Below are positions 35,466 to 43,803 of a DNA stretch of 64,000 bases, piece after piece. Location: assembly GCF_001513745.1 (NCBI RefSeq), contig NZ_CP013380.1:2480001-2544000 (forward strand). The letters are read 5' to 3'. The DNA is from Burkholderia humptydooensis. Lineage in GTDB: Bacteria > Pseudomonadota > Gammaproteobacteria > Burkholderiales > Burkholderiaceae. Positions within the stretch are counted from its first letter, which is position 1. Each line of letters opens with the position of its first letter. The translations under genes were made by a program, and so were the position numbers. The notes below the pieces were generated by a model, which searched no databases, was not told the origin of the DNA, and was given only the letters and a program-made list of their open reading frames with translations.

Positions 35466-37514
35466 TCAGTATGGCAGCCCGAAGCCGCGCGGATAGCGCA
35501 GCGGCCCCGTCGATCCGTCCGCGTTCAGCGCATGGATCGCGACCGGCAGCCTGCCGACCGGCCGCTCGACGCCCAGCATCGCGTCGACGGCCGCGGGCAG
35601 CGACGGGCCCCGCCATCCGCCTTCGTAGCCGTAGTACGCATACGTCGCGAGCGTCGCGTCCGCCACGTCGTCGTAGCTGATCGCATCATACGGCGCGCGC
35701 ATCGTCACGTGGATCACGGTCTTGCGCCGCGCCTTCGCGTAGTCCATCGCGTCGCGCATCTGCTGCGCCTCGCTCGGCGCCGCAGCCGCGGCGAGCGCGC
35801 TTCGGCGCGCGCGGACGTCCATCGCCGCGTCCGCACGCTCGACGTGGTCGAAGATCACCGAGCCTTCCTCCTCGCCGTTCGCGGGCGCGGCCTGCCGCAT
35901 CAGCGCGGCCGACGGCGCGGGCGGGCTCACGCGCGCGTTCGGGTCTCCGTTGTGCTCGACGGGCGTGACGCCCGTCGACAGCGTGCCGACGATCACGATG
36001 TCGGCCGCATCGATCGCCTGCTGCTGCTCGGGCCATGCGATCTCGCCCAGCTTCGCGCCCGTGACGAGCGAATGGCCGAGCTCGACGAAGCGCCGCCGCA
36101 TCGCCTCCGCCTGCTCGCCCCACGGCGTCAGGATGAAGATCCGCCGGCCGGCCGCCTTGAGCGGCAGCGTGCCGCGCTCGTTGCGCAGCACCGTGATCGA
36201 CTTGCGCGCGATGTCGCGCTCGACCGCGCGGTGCGCGGGCCCGCCGATCGACGCCAGTTCGTCGGCCGGCCGGCCGTGGTCGGCCGCAACGATGCCGTGG
36301 CGCAGCTTCGTCAGCACGATCCGGCGCACCGAGCGGTCGAATTCGGCGCGGTCGATGCGGCCCGAATCGACGGCCGCCGCGACGCGATCGACGAGCGCCG
36401 TCAGCCGGCCGGCGTCGGCCGCCGTGCGGAATTCGACGGGCATCAGCGCGATGTCCACGTCCGCCTGGAACACCTTGACGACCGCGTCGTCCTCGTCGAA
36501 GAAATCGGCGATGCCCTTCATGTCTAGCGCGTCGGTGATCGTCACGCCCCGGTAGCCGAACTCGCCGCGCAGGATGTCGTGCTGGATGCGCCGCGACATC
36601 GTCGCGGGCGCGATCATCTGCTCGCCCGTGCGCGTCGCGACGCGCGTGTCGTCGAGCGACGGATACTGGATGTGCGCGGTCATGATCATGTCCGGCGCCT
36701 CGCCCGATTCGATCGCCTGCCGGTACGGCGCGAGATCGATCGCGTAGGCGTCGGCGCGCGACTTGATCACGACGGGCAATCCGTAGTGCGAATCGGTGTC
36801 CGTATCGCCGTGCCCCGGAAAATGCTTGAACGTGCCGATCACGCGCTCGCTCTTCATCCCCTGCGCCATGCGCCGGCCGAGCAGGCCGATCGTCGCCGGG
36901 TCGTCGCCGAACGCGCGCACGTTGATGACCGGATTGAGCGGATTGCTGTTGACGTCGACGTCCGGCGCGAAATTCACGTTGAAGCCGACCGCCGCGATCT
37001 CCGCCGCGAGCACGCGGCCCATGTCGTATGCGAGCCGGTCGTCCTTCGTCGCCTCGTACGCCGCGCCGAGCGCCATGTTGCCGGCGAACGCGGTCGCCTC
37101 GGCGCGCGGCAGGCGGAACACGTTGCCGCCCTCCTCATCGATGCCGATCAGGAGGCCGAGCGGACTATCGGCCGCGGGCGCGGCCCGGATGCCGTCGATC
37201 AGCCGGCGCGTCTGCTCGATGCCCGTCAGGTTGTTCGAGAACAGGATCACGCCGCCGATGCCGTTCTCGCGCAGCGCGTCGCGCGCGGCGTCAGGGAATT
37301 CGGTCATGCCGGACGTGCAGGCCGGCTGTCCGTCCGGGCACCAGTAGCGGAACGCCATCATCAGCTTCTGGCCGACCTTCTGCCGGGTCGTCATCCGCTC
37401 GACGATCGCGTCCGCGCGTGACTCGATCGTCGCGTCGTCGTCGCCCGAGCACGCGCCGAGCACCGCCGTCACCGCCAGCGCGACGGGGAAATGAACCAAG
37501 CTTCTCTTGCGCAT
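35466..37514 (-). CDS. Family 3 glycoside hydrolase lipoprotein (NagZ-like, two-domain)
   Basis: About 682 residues with a lipoprotein leader (MRKRSLVHFPVALAVTAVLGAC). The GH3 barrel has the NagZ-type loop TFKHFPGHGDTDTDSHYGLP, in which the His/Asp pair acts as general acid/base. The nucleophile region TITDALDMKGIADFF is also present. A second alpha/beta domain fills about residues 430-680, as in the long Bacillus NagZ/YbbD lipoprotein. It is probably an N-acetylglucosaminidase acting on peptidoglycan or chitin fragments from the membrane surface. The start at 37514 fits the lipobox. It is divergent from an M15 peptidase. Confidence 0.85.
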   Translation of the reverse strand: MRKRSLVHFPVALAVTAVLGACSGDDDATIESRADAIVERMTTRQKVGQKLMMAFRYWCPDGQPACTSGMTEFPDAARDALRENGIGGVILFSNNLTGIEQTRRLIDGIRAAPAADSPLGLLIGIDEEGGNVFRLPRAEATAFAGNMALGAAYEATKDDRLAYDMGRVLAAEIAAVGFNVNFAPDVDVNSNPLNPVINVRAFGDDPATIGLLGRRMAQGMKSERVIGTFKHFPGHGDTDTDSHYGLPVVIKSRADAYAIDLAPYRQAIESGEAPDMIMTAHIQYPSLDDTRVATRTGEQMIAPATMSRRIQHDILRGEFGYRGVTITDALDMKGIADFFDEDDAVVKVFQADVDIALMPVEFRTAADAGRLTALVDRVAAAVDSGRIDRAEFDRSVRRIVLTKLRHGIVAADHGRPADELASIGGPAHRAVERDIARKSITVLRNERGTLPLKAAGRRIFILTPWGEQAEAMRRRFVELGHSLVTGAKLGEIAWPEQQQAIDAADIVIVGTLSTGVTPVEHNGDPNARVSPPAPSAALMRQAAPANGEEEGSVIFDHVERADAAMDVRARRSALAAAAAPSEAQQMRDAMDYAKARRKTVIHVTMRAPYDAISYDDVADATLATYAYYGYEGGWRGPSLPAAVDAMLGVERPVGRLPVAIHALNADGSTGPLRYPRGFGLPY

Positions 37515-37675
37515 CTTCACCGAATCCTTGCCGCGCGCATTCCCGCGGCATTCACGTCGTTTCATTCGTCATCCGGCGTCCCGATCGGCTTTCGGTTCAT
37601 CGGCACTCCGGAACTTCATGCGCATTCATTCACTCAGAATGCCAATTCATCGAATTCGCCAAACGAGTGACCGAT

Positions 37676-38527
37676 ATGCGACTTCTGCCGCGAACACTCG
37701 CGCCGATTCGGCAGTGCGCGCAGCATAGCACGGGGCTTTTCATGCTGCTCTCGATTTTCGGCGCATCGAATGCGCAGGCGGAAATCAATCGAATCACGGC
37801 CGGGCAATGCGCGAATATGCATGCCGAATCCGTCATCCGCGACGATTCGCCGGTTCAATGCGAGCGATTGAGAAACGTGTCGTTCGATTACGTGAATTTC
37901 GACGGCCGGATTCAAAAAGGTGAAATCGTCGTGCTCGATGCGCTCGCCGAGCGCGTGCAGACGATTTTCGGCACGCTATGCCGAATGCGTTTTCCGTTGA
38001 GCAAGGCGGTGCCGATCGAGCGCTATCGCGGCGACGACGATGCGTCGATGCGCGACGACAACACGTCGGCGTTCAATTCGCGGCGCAAGACGGGTCGCGG
38101 CGAATGGTCGATGCATGCGTACGGCGTCGCGATCGACATCAATCCCGTGCAGAACCCGTACGTATCGTTCGACAGCGACGGCACCGCGCGCGTGCTGCCC
38201 GCGACGGCCGCGAAGGCGTCGATGAACCGGCTCGACGAGCGGCCGGACAAGCCGGCGCGCCCAGGCATGGCGGAGCGCGTCGTCGACGTGTTCGCGGACA
38301 ACGGCTTCCTGCGCTGGGGCGGCTATTGGGACGATCCGATCGACTATCAGCACTTCGAAGTGGGCTCGCGCGCGCTCGTCGCGCGAATGGTCGACGCGTC
38401 GCCCGACGATGCGCGCCGGATGTTCGAGCGATATGTCGCGTCGTATGCGGACTGCGTCGCGCGCACGCGGCGTGCGAGCCACACGGCGGCGCGCGCCGCG
38501 TGCGTTGCCGACGCGCTGCGCGAATGA
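37676..38527 (+). CDS. M15-family peptidase (VanY/D-Ala-D-Ala carboxypeptidase-like)
   Basis: A 283-residue exported protein with a signal peptide ending near SNAQA. The M15 zinc site is visible: MHAYGVAIDINPVQNPY (His and Asp ligands) and DYQHFEVG (second His). This group trims D-Ala or endopeptide bonds in peptidoglycan or acts on related peptides. The start at ATG 37676 is the first Met after a weak purine stretch. It is divergent from the GH3 lipoprotein gene, so both may belong to cell-wall turnover. Confidence 0.82.
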   Translation: MRLLPRTLAPIRQCAQHSTGLFMLLSIFGASNAQAEINRITAGQCANMHAESVIRDDSPVQCERLRNVSFDYVNFDGRIQKGEIVVLDALAERVQTIFGTLCRMRFPLSKAVPIERYRGDDDASMRDDNTSAFNSRRKTGRGEWSMHAYGVAIDINPVQNPYVSFDSDGTARVLPATAAKASMNRLDERPDKPARPGMAERVVDVFADNGFLRWGGYWDDPIDYQHFEVGSRALVARMVDASPDDARRMFERYVASYADCVARTRRASHTAARAACVADALRE

Positions 38528-38569
38528 CGCGCGGCGGCCGCGCCGGGCCGTCCGTGCGCGCGGGCGTCT

Positions 38570-39943
38570 TCAGCGATTGCCGCTCGCCGGTTTCGCGCGC
38601 GGATCGTAGCCGTCGGTGAGCGTGCCGAGGAACGCGATCACGTCCTTGATCTCCGCATCGGTCATCGCGGGCGGATCGCCGCGCTTGCGGTCGAACGGCG
38701 GCTCGTCGTTCAGGTTCTTCCAGTAGCGCTTCGGCAAGTCGTCGAACTTCTGGACGACGCCGTGCGTCACCGGATAGAACTTCTCCGGATGCGTATCGCG
38801 CTCGGCGTAGAAGCGCAGCACGTCGTCGAGCGAGTGATAGATGCCGTTGTGGAAGAACGTCTTCTTCAGCGTGACGTTGCGCAGCGTCGGCGTGCGGAAC
38901 AGCCCGCAGAACTCGTCGCGCCCCTTCAGGTCCTGACGCTCGGGCCCGCATGCGCCGAGGTCGTGGAAATTCGGATTCCGGTTCACCGCGAGCTCGCGGT
39001 TGCGCGGCACGCCGATCGCGATGAGGCCGAAATCGCTGAACTGCGGCGGCGTGCCGTCGAGCCCGCGCCGGCTCACGTGACAGCTCGCGCAGTTGCCCTT
39101 CCTCTCGTCGTTGAAGACCTGCAGCCCGTGCAGCTCGGCGCTCGTCAGTTGCGCGCGGCCCGCCAGATACGCGTCGTACTTGCTCGTGTACGGATAGAAC
39201 ACGTCGGGCGTCTGCTCGAACGTGCCGAGCGCCTGCAACACCGCCTCGAACGTCGCGCGATCGTCGTCGAGCACGCGCGCGCCGAACGCCGCGCGAAACG
39301 CGCCGGCGTATGGCGCGGCCCGCACCGCGCGCGCAACCTTCGCGGGCGTGCCGTTCATCTCGAACGGCGACGTGAGCGGCGTGCGCGCCTGCTCCGCGCC
39401 GCCGTCGACGCGGCCGTCCCACGTGAGGCCGCCCGTCGGGCCGGCGTCGACGCTCTCGTCGCCCTCGTCGTCCGATTCGTGATAGTGCTCGCTGAACGCA
39501 GGCACCTTCTGCAGGTACTTGAGCGTCGGCACCGCGCGAAAGCCCTGCTGGCGCAGATCGTCGCCGCCGAATTGCGCGGGCAGCGCGTTCGGCGGCCCGA
39601 ACGCGTGCTGCGGACTGTGGCACGACGCGCACGCGAGCTTGCCGCTGCCCGACAGCGACGGATCGAAGAACAGTTGCCGGCCGAGCGCCGTCATCTGCTT
39701 CACCGCCTCGTATACCTGCGCGCGCGTCTGCGGCTGATTGTCGACGACGGCGGGCGCGCTCGACTGCGCGGCAGGCGCGGCGGCAGGCGCGGCGGCGGGC
39801 GCGGACGTCACAGCCGGCCCGTTCGCGTCGCAGGCGGCGACGCCCGCCGCGAGCGCGATCGCGGCAGCAGTTGCGCCAAACGCGCGCGGCATGAAGAAAG
39901 TCGAACGATTCGGGAAAGCGTGTCGCAGCGGGCGGCGCATCAT
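38570..39943 (-). CDS. Dihaem cytochrome c peroxidase / MauG-family lipoprotein
   Basis: About 457 residues with lipobox VAAC near residue 39, so it is anchored to the membrane. Two CASCH haem motifs lie at about 105-109 and 285-289, the spacing of the MauG/cytochrome c peroxidase family. Such proteins reduce peroxide or oxidise periplasmic substrates. The chosen start is ATG 39943 (a TTG at 39946 and an ATG at 39892 are alternatives). A four-repeat Pho-box-like array lies 37 bp upstream, so phosphate starvation control is likely. It is divergent from acid phosphatase AcpA. Confidence 0.87.
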   Translation of the reverse strand: MMRRPLRHAFPNRSTFFMPRAFGATAAAIALAAGVAACDANGPAVTSAPAAAPAAAPAAQSSAPAVVDNQPQTRAQVYEAVKQMTALGRQLFFDPSLSGSGKLACASCHSPQHAFGPPNALPAQFGGDDLRQQGFRAVPTLKYLQKVPAFSEHYHESDDEGDESVDAGPTGGLTWDGRVDGGAEQARTPLTSPFEMNGTPAKVARAVRAAPYAGAFRAAFGARVLDDDRATFEAVLQALGTFEQTPDVFYPYTSKYDAYLAGRAQLTSAELHGLQVFNDERKGNCASCHVSRRGLDGTPPQFSDFGLIAIGVPRNRELAVNRNPNFHDLGACGPERQDLKGRDEFCGLFRTPTLRNVTLKKTFFHNGIYHSLDDVLRFYAERDTHPEKFYPVTHGVVQKFDDLPKRYWKNLNDEPPFDRKRGDPPAMTDAEIKDVIAFLGTLTDGYDPRAKPASGNR

Positions 39944-39979
39944 CAATCCGGCGGTGTCGAGTGAGAAAGGCGCGAGCGT

Positions 39980-40019
39980 ATGTCACACGCATGACAGTTC
40001 GATGACGGATGACCGACAG
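39980..40019 (-). promoter_or_regulatory. Pho-box-like array upstream of the dihaem peroxidase gene
   Basis: On the minus strand there are four heptamers at exact 11-bp spacing. They are CTGTCGG (40019-40013), CCGTCAT (40008-40002), CTGTCAT (39997-39991) and GTGACAT (39986-39980), separated by 4-nt spacers. The PhoB box is two CTGTCAT-like repeats with a 4-nt spacer; the middle pair matches 13 of 14 consensus bases. It lies 37 bp before the peroxidase start and about 155 bp before acpA on the other strand, so PhoB could control one or both. No experiment is available here. Confidence 0.7.
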
Positions 40020-40176
40020 CTTAACGAAAGCGTTACAACATGTTGCTGTCAAACGTTCCTTACACAATCCGCGCAACCGGCTGTCAATGGACATTCACAC
40101 GACGCGTCACTTCGCGCGACGCAATCGGCCGGCCCCCTCGATACCCACATACCTCGTGCGACAAGAGAGATAACGG

Positions 40177-41760
40177 ATGAACAAGCATTGGATTCGCGTG
40201 ACGCCGATCGCGCTCGCGGCCGCGATCGGCCTCACCGCGTGCGGCGGGGACGACGTCACGTCGCCCGGCCTGTCGGCAATCAAGAACGTCGTCGTGATCT
40301 ACGCGGAAAACCGCAGCTTCGACAACCTGTATGGCAACTTCCCGGGCGCGAACGGCCTGCAGAACGTGACGGCCGCGAGCGCGAAGCAGGTCGACCGCGA
40401 CGGCACGCCGCTCGCGACGCTGCCGAAGATCTGGTCCGGCCTGACCGCGGCTGGCGTGACGCCCGCGGTGACAGAGGCGATGACGGCGAACCTGCCGAAC
40501 GCGCCCTTCGCGATCGACGATCCGAACGGCTTCAACACGCCGATGAGCGTGACGACGCGCGACCTCGTTCACCGTTTCTACGAAAACCAGATGCAGATCG
40601 ACGGCGGCAAGAACGACCGGTACGCCGCCTGGTCGGATGCGGGCGGCCTCGTGATGGGCCACTACACCGCCGATCCGTCGAAGCTGCCGCTCTGGAAGCT
40701 CGCACAGCAATACACGCTCGCCGACAACTTCTTCATGGGCGCGTTCGGCGGCTCGTTCCTGAACCACCAGTACCTGATCTGCGCGTGCGCGCCGATCTAT
40801 CCGAACGCCGACAAGAGCCCGGCGGCGAGCCAGATCTCGGTCGTCAATCCGGACGGCGTGACGCTCACGACCGCGTCGAACTCGCCTGCATCCGCGCTGT
40901 CGGGCCCGCCGAAGTTCGTGAAGTCGGGCGGCCTCACGCCGGATTTCTACGCGGTCAACACGATGCAGCCGCCGTACCAGCCGAGCGGCAACGCGGCGGC
41001 GGCGGGTGGCGATCCGAACCTCGCCGATCCGTCGAACCCGTCGACGCTGCCGCCGCAGACGCAGCAGAACGTCGGCGATCTGCTGACGAGCGCGGGCGTC
41101 ACGTGGGCATGGTACGGCGGCGCGTGGGGCGCGGCGCTGCAGGCCGCGCAAAGCGGCACGTCGGGCGTGATCTACGGCCCGAACATGACATCGCCGAACT
41201 TCCAGCCGCACCACCAGCCGTTCAACTACTACGCGAACCAGGCGCCCGGCAGCGCAAACCGCGCGCAGCACCTGCTCGACGCCGGCACGAACGGCGCCGC
41301 CCTCATCCAGGCGATCGACGCGGGCAAGCTGCCGCAGGTCACGTTCTACAAGCCGCAGGGCAACCTGAACGAGCACCCCGGCTACACGGACGTCGCCTCG
41401 GGCGACCAGCACATCGCCGACGTGATCGCGCACCTGCAGAAGAGCCCGCAGTGGAACAACATGGTCGTGATCGTCACGTATGACGAGAACGGCGGCTTCT
41501 GGGATCACGTCGCGCCGCCGAAGGGCGACCGCTGGGGCCCGGGCACGCGCATTCCGGCGTTCGTCATCTCGCCGTTCGCGAAGCAGGGCTTCGTCGATCA
41601 CACGCAGTACGACACCGCGTCGATCCTGCGCTTCATCACGCGCCGCTTCTCGCTGCCGAAGCTCGCGGGCCTCAAGCAGCGCGACGACGCGCTCGTCGCG
41701 AACGGCTTCAAGCCGATGGGCGACCTGACGAACGCGCTCACGCTGTCGACGGGCAACTGA
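40177..41760 (+). CDS. acpA: AcpA-type acid phosphatase / phosphoesterase
   Basis: A 527-residue phosphoesterase-family protein (phospholipase-C-like alkaline-phosphatase superfamily). A lipobox LTAC follows a short leader (MNKHWIRVTPIALAAAIGLTAC). The catalytic start of the domain, VVVIYAENRSFDNLYGNFPGANG, contains the metal-bound residue region, and VTYDENGGFWDHVAPPKG gives the C-terminal metal/Asp-His site. It is probably a periplasmic phosphatase supplying phosphate. The Pho-box-like array upstream supports that, and a terminator follows. Confidence 0.88.
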   Translation: MNKHWIRVTPIALAAAIGLTACGGDDVTSPGLSAIKNVVVIYAENRSFDNLYGNFPGANGLQNVTAASAKQVDRDGTPLATLPKIWSGLTAAGVTPAVTEAMTANLPNAPFAIDDPNGFNTPMSVTTRDLVHRFYENQMQIDGGKNDRYAAWSDAGGLVMGHYTADPSKLPLWKLAQQYTLADNFFMGAFGGSFLNHQYLICACAPIYPNADKSPAASQISVVNPDGVTLTTASNSPASALSGPPKFVKSGGLTPDFYAVNTMQPPYQPSGNAAAAGGDPNLADPSNPSTLPPQTQQNVGDLLTSAGVTWAWYGGAWGAALQAAQSGTSGVIYGPNMTSPNFQPHHQPFNYYANQAPGSANRAQHLLDAGTNGAALIQAIDAGKLPQVTFYKPQGNLNEHPGYTDVASGDQHIADVIAHLQKSPQWNNMVVIVTYDENGGFWDHVAPPKGDRWGPGTRIPAFVISPFAKQGFVDHTQYDTASILRFITRRFSLPKLAGLKQRDDALVANGFKPMGDLTNALTLSTGN

Positions 41761-41797
41761 GCGCCGGGCCGATTCACGAACGCAACATCGCTTCTTC

Positions 41798-41822
41798 GGG
41801 CGGCTTCGGCCGCCCTTTTTTT
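41798..41822 (+). terminator. Rho-independent terminator after acpA
   Basis: The stem GGGCGGC / GCCGCCC with a TTCG loop spans 41798-41815 and is followed by seven Ts (41816-41822). It sits 38 bp beyond the acpA stop and directly before the fabV promoter region. Confidence 0.92.
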
Positions 41823-41933
41823 ATCGATCGCGAGCATCCGGCCGGCCGCCCCTGCGAACGGACGGCCCGCGCGCGCCTCGTTTAGAATGCACGCTGCCTT
41901 TTTTGACCGCCCCGCACTCAGAGCGAGACCGCC

Positions 41934-43127
41934 ATGATCATCAAACCGCGCGTACGCGGCTTCATCTGCGTGACCACCCACCCCGCCGGCTGCGCGGCGA
42001 GCGTCCGCGAGCAGATCGCGTACGTCGCCCGCCGCGGGCCGCTCGAGCACGGCCCGAGGAAGGTGCTCGTGATCGGCGCGTCGACGGGCTATGGGCTCGC
42101 CGCGCGCATCGCGGCCGCGTTCGGCGCAGGCGCGGCGACGCTCGGCGTGTTCTTCGAGCGCGCGCCGCTTGACGCGAAGCCCGGCACGGCGGGCTGGTAC
42201 AACAGCGCGGCATTCCACGACGAAGCCGCCGCGCGCGGCCTCTACGCGGCGAGCATCAACGGCGACGCGTTCTCCGACGCGATCAAGCAGAAGACGATCG
42301 ACGCGATCAAGCGCGATCTCGGGCAGGTCGATCTCGTCGTCTACAGCGTCGCCGCGCCGCGCAGAACGCATCCGAAGACAGGCGTCACGTTTCAGTCCAC
42401 GTTGAAGCCGATCGGCCACGCAGTGCGGCTGCGCGGCGTCGACACGGACAACGAGGCGATCAAGGAAACGCTGCTGCAGCCGGCGACGCCCGACGAGATC
42501 GCGGGCACGGTCGCCGTGATGGGCGGCGAGGACTGGCAAATGTGGATCGACGCGCTCGACGCGGCGGGCGTGCTCGCCGACGGCGCGAAGACGACCGCGT
42601 TCACGTACCTCGGCGAGAAGGTCACGCACGACATCTACTGGAACGGCTCGATCGGCGAAGCGAAGAAGGACCTCGACCGCACCGTGCTCGCGCTGCGCGA
42701 GAAGCTCGCCGCGCGCGGCGGCGACGCGCGCGTATCGGTGCTGAAGGCGGTCGTCACGCAGGCGAGCTCCGCGATTCCGATGATGCCGCTCTATCTGTCG
42801 CTGCTCTTCAAGGTGATGAAGGCGCGCGGCACGCACGAAGGCTGCATCGAGCAGGTCGACGGCCTGTTGCGCGACAGCCTGTACGGCGCGCGGCCGCACG
42901 TCGACGCCCAAGGCCGGCTGCGCGCGGACCGGTTCGAGCTCGATCCGGCCGTGCAGGCGCGCGTGCTCGAGCTGTGGGACCAGGTGACGGACGACAACTT
43001 GTATGCGCTGACCGATTTCGCGGGCTACAAGACCGAATTCCTGCGCCTGTTCGGCTTCGAGATCGACGGCGTCGATTACGATGAGCACGTCGATCCGAAC
43101 GTACGGATTCCGAATCTGATCGACTGA
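41934..43127 (+). CDS. fabV: Enoyl-ACP (trans-2-enoyl-CoA) reductase FabV
   Basis: A 397-residue NADH-dependent reductase that performs the last step of fatty-acid elongation and is known to make Burkholderia and Pseudomonas tolerant to triclosan. The N-terminus [18 protein letters not shown] and the Rossmann motif [17 protein letters not shown] are characteristic. The catalytic pair is Y235-x8-K244 in [11 protein letters not shown], the FabV spacing. Length is standard. It is a single gene convergent with the response-regulator gene 43 bp away, with the acpA terminator upstream. Confidence 0.96.
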   Translation: MIIKPRVRGFICVTTHPAGCAASVREQIAYVARRGPLEHGPRKVLVIGASTGYGLAARIAAAFGAGAATLGVFFERAPLDAKPGTAGWYNSAAFHDEAAARGLYAASINGDAFSDAIKQKTIDAIKRDLGQVDLVVYSVAAPRRTHPKTGVTFQSTLKPIGHAVRLRGVDTDNEAIKETLLQPATPDEIAGTVAVMGGEDWQMWIDALDAAGVLADGAKTTAFTYLGEKVTHDIYWNGSIGEAKKDLDRTVLALREKLAARGGDARVSVLKAVVTQASSAIPMMPLYLSLLFKVMKARGTHEGCIEQVDGLLRDSLYGARPHVDAQGRLRADRFELDPAVQARVLELWDQVTDDNLYALTDFAGYKTEFLRLFGFEIDGVDYDEHVDPNVRIPNLID

Positions 43128-43170
43128 TTCGCGAATCGTGCGGCCGCCGCACGCGCCCCGCCGATGCGCG

Positions 43171-43803
43171 TCACACGAGCCCGTTCTCCGTCGCGTACAT
43201 GAACAGATCGACGTCGGATTTCAGCCCGAGCTTGCCCATCGCGTTGTGCTTGTGCGTGCTGACCGTCTTGATGCTGCGGCCATAGCGGTTCGCGATGTCG
43301 GTCATCGTCATCCCGGTCGCGCACAGCCGCACGACCTCGATCTCGCGCGGGCTCAGTTGCGGCGGCGCATCCGTCGCGCGCATCGCAAGCCCGCTCGCCG
43401 CGCCCGCGTGCGTGCCGACGAACGGCCGGCCCTGGCACACCGCGCCGACCGCGCGCGGCAGTTCGTCGAGGTCGCCGCGCTTGCTCAGCACTGCGAGCGC
43501 GCCCGCCTGGCGCATCGTGTGCATCAACACCGGATTGTCGAGCATCGTCAGCACGATCACGCGCACCGAAGGATGGCCGTCGCGGATCGCAGTCAGCATC
43601 GCGAGGCCGTCGGCGGCCCGCTGGTCGGGCATCGCGAAATCGGTGATGACGATGTCGCACGGCGTGGTCGCGAGCAACGCGAGCAGCCCCGCCGGATCAT
43701 GCGCCTCGCCGACGATCGACACGTCGCCCATGCCAGCCAGCATGTGACGCACGCCCAACAGCACGAGCGGATGGTCGTCCGCGATCAACACTTGAACGCT
43801 CAT
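43171..43803 (-). CDS. NarL-family response regulator
   Basis: A 210-residue regulator. The receiver domain (about 1-125) has the acidic pocket IADDHP and the phosphoacceptor Asp in IVITDFAMPDQ, with Lys in LSKRGD. The C-terminal LuxR-type HTH (about 145-210) reads LSPREIEVVRLCATGMT and GRSIKTVSTHKHNAMGKLG. The layout matches BvgA-type regulators. Its start directly follows the stop of the kinase gene, with the AAAGGAGG ribosome site inside it, so both are made together. It likely controls the Csu pilus operon upstream. Confidence 0.92.
   Translation of the reverse strand: MSVQVLIADDHPLVLLGVRHMLAGMGDVSIVGEAHDPAGLLALLATTPCDIVITDFAMPDQRAADGLAMLTAIRDGHPSVRVIVLTMLDNPVLMHTMRQAGALAVLSKRGDLDELPRAVGAVCQGRPFVGTHAGAASGLAMRATDAPPQLSPREIEVVRLCATGMTMTDIANRYGRSIKTVSTHKHNAMGKLGLKSDVDLFMYATENGLV

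Noticed and set aside
40033..40086. Second Pho box on the plus strand directly before acpA (TTACA and TGTCA repeats)
   Set aside because: Spacings are 13-14 and 22 bp, not the regular 11 bp, and the repeats match the consensus poorly; only the minus-oriented array was kept.
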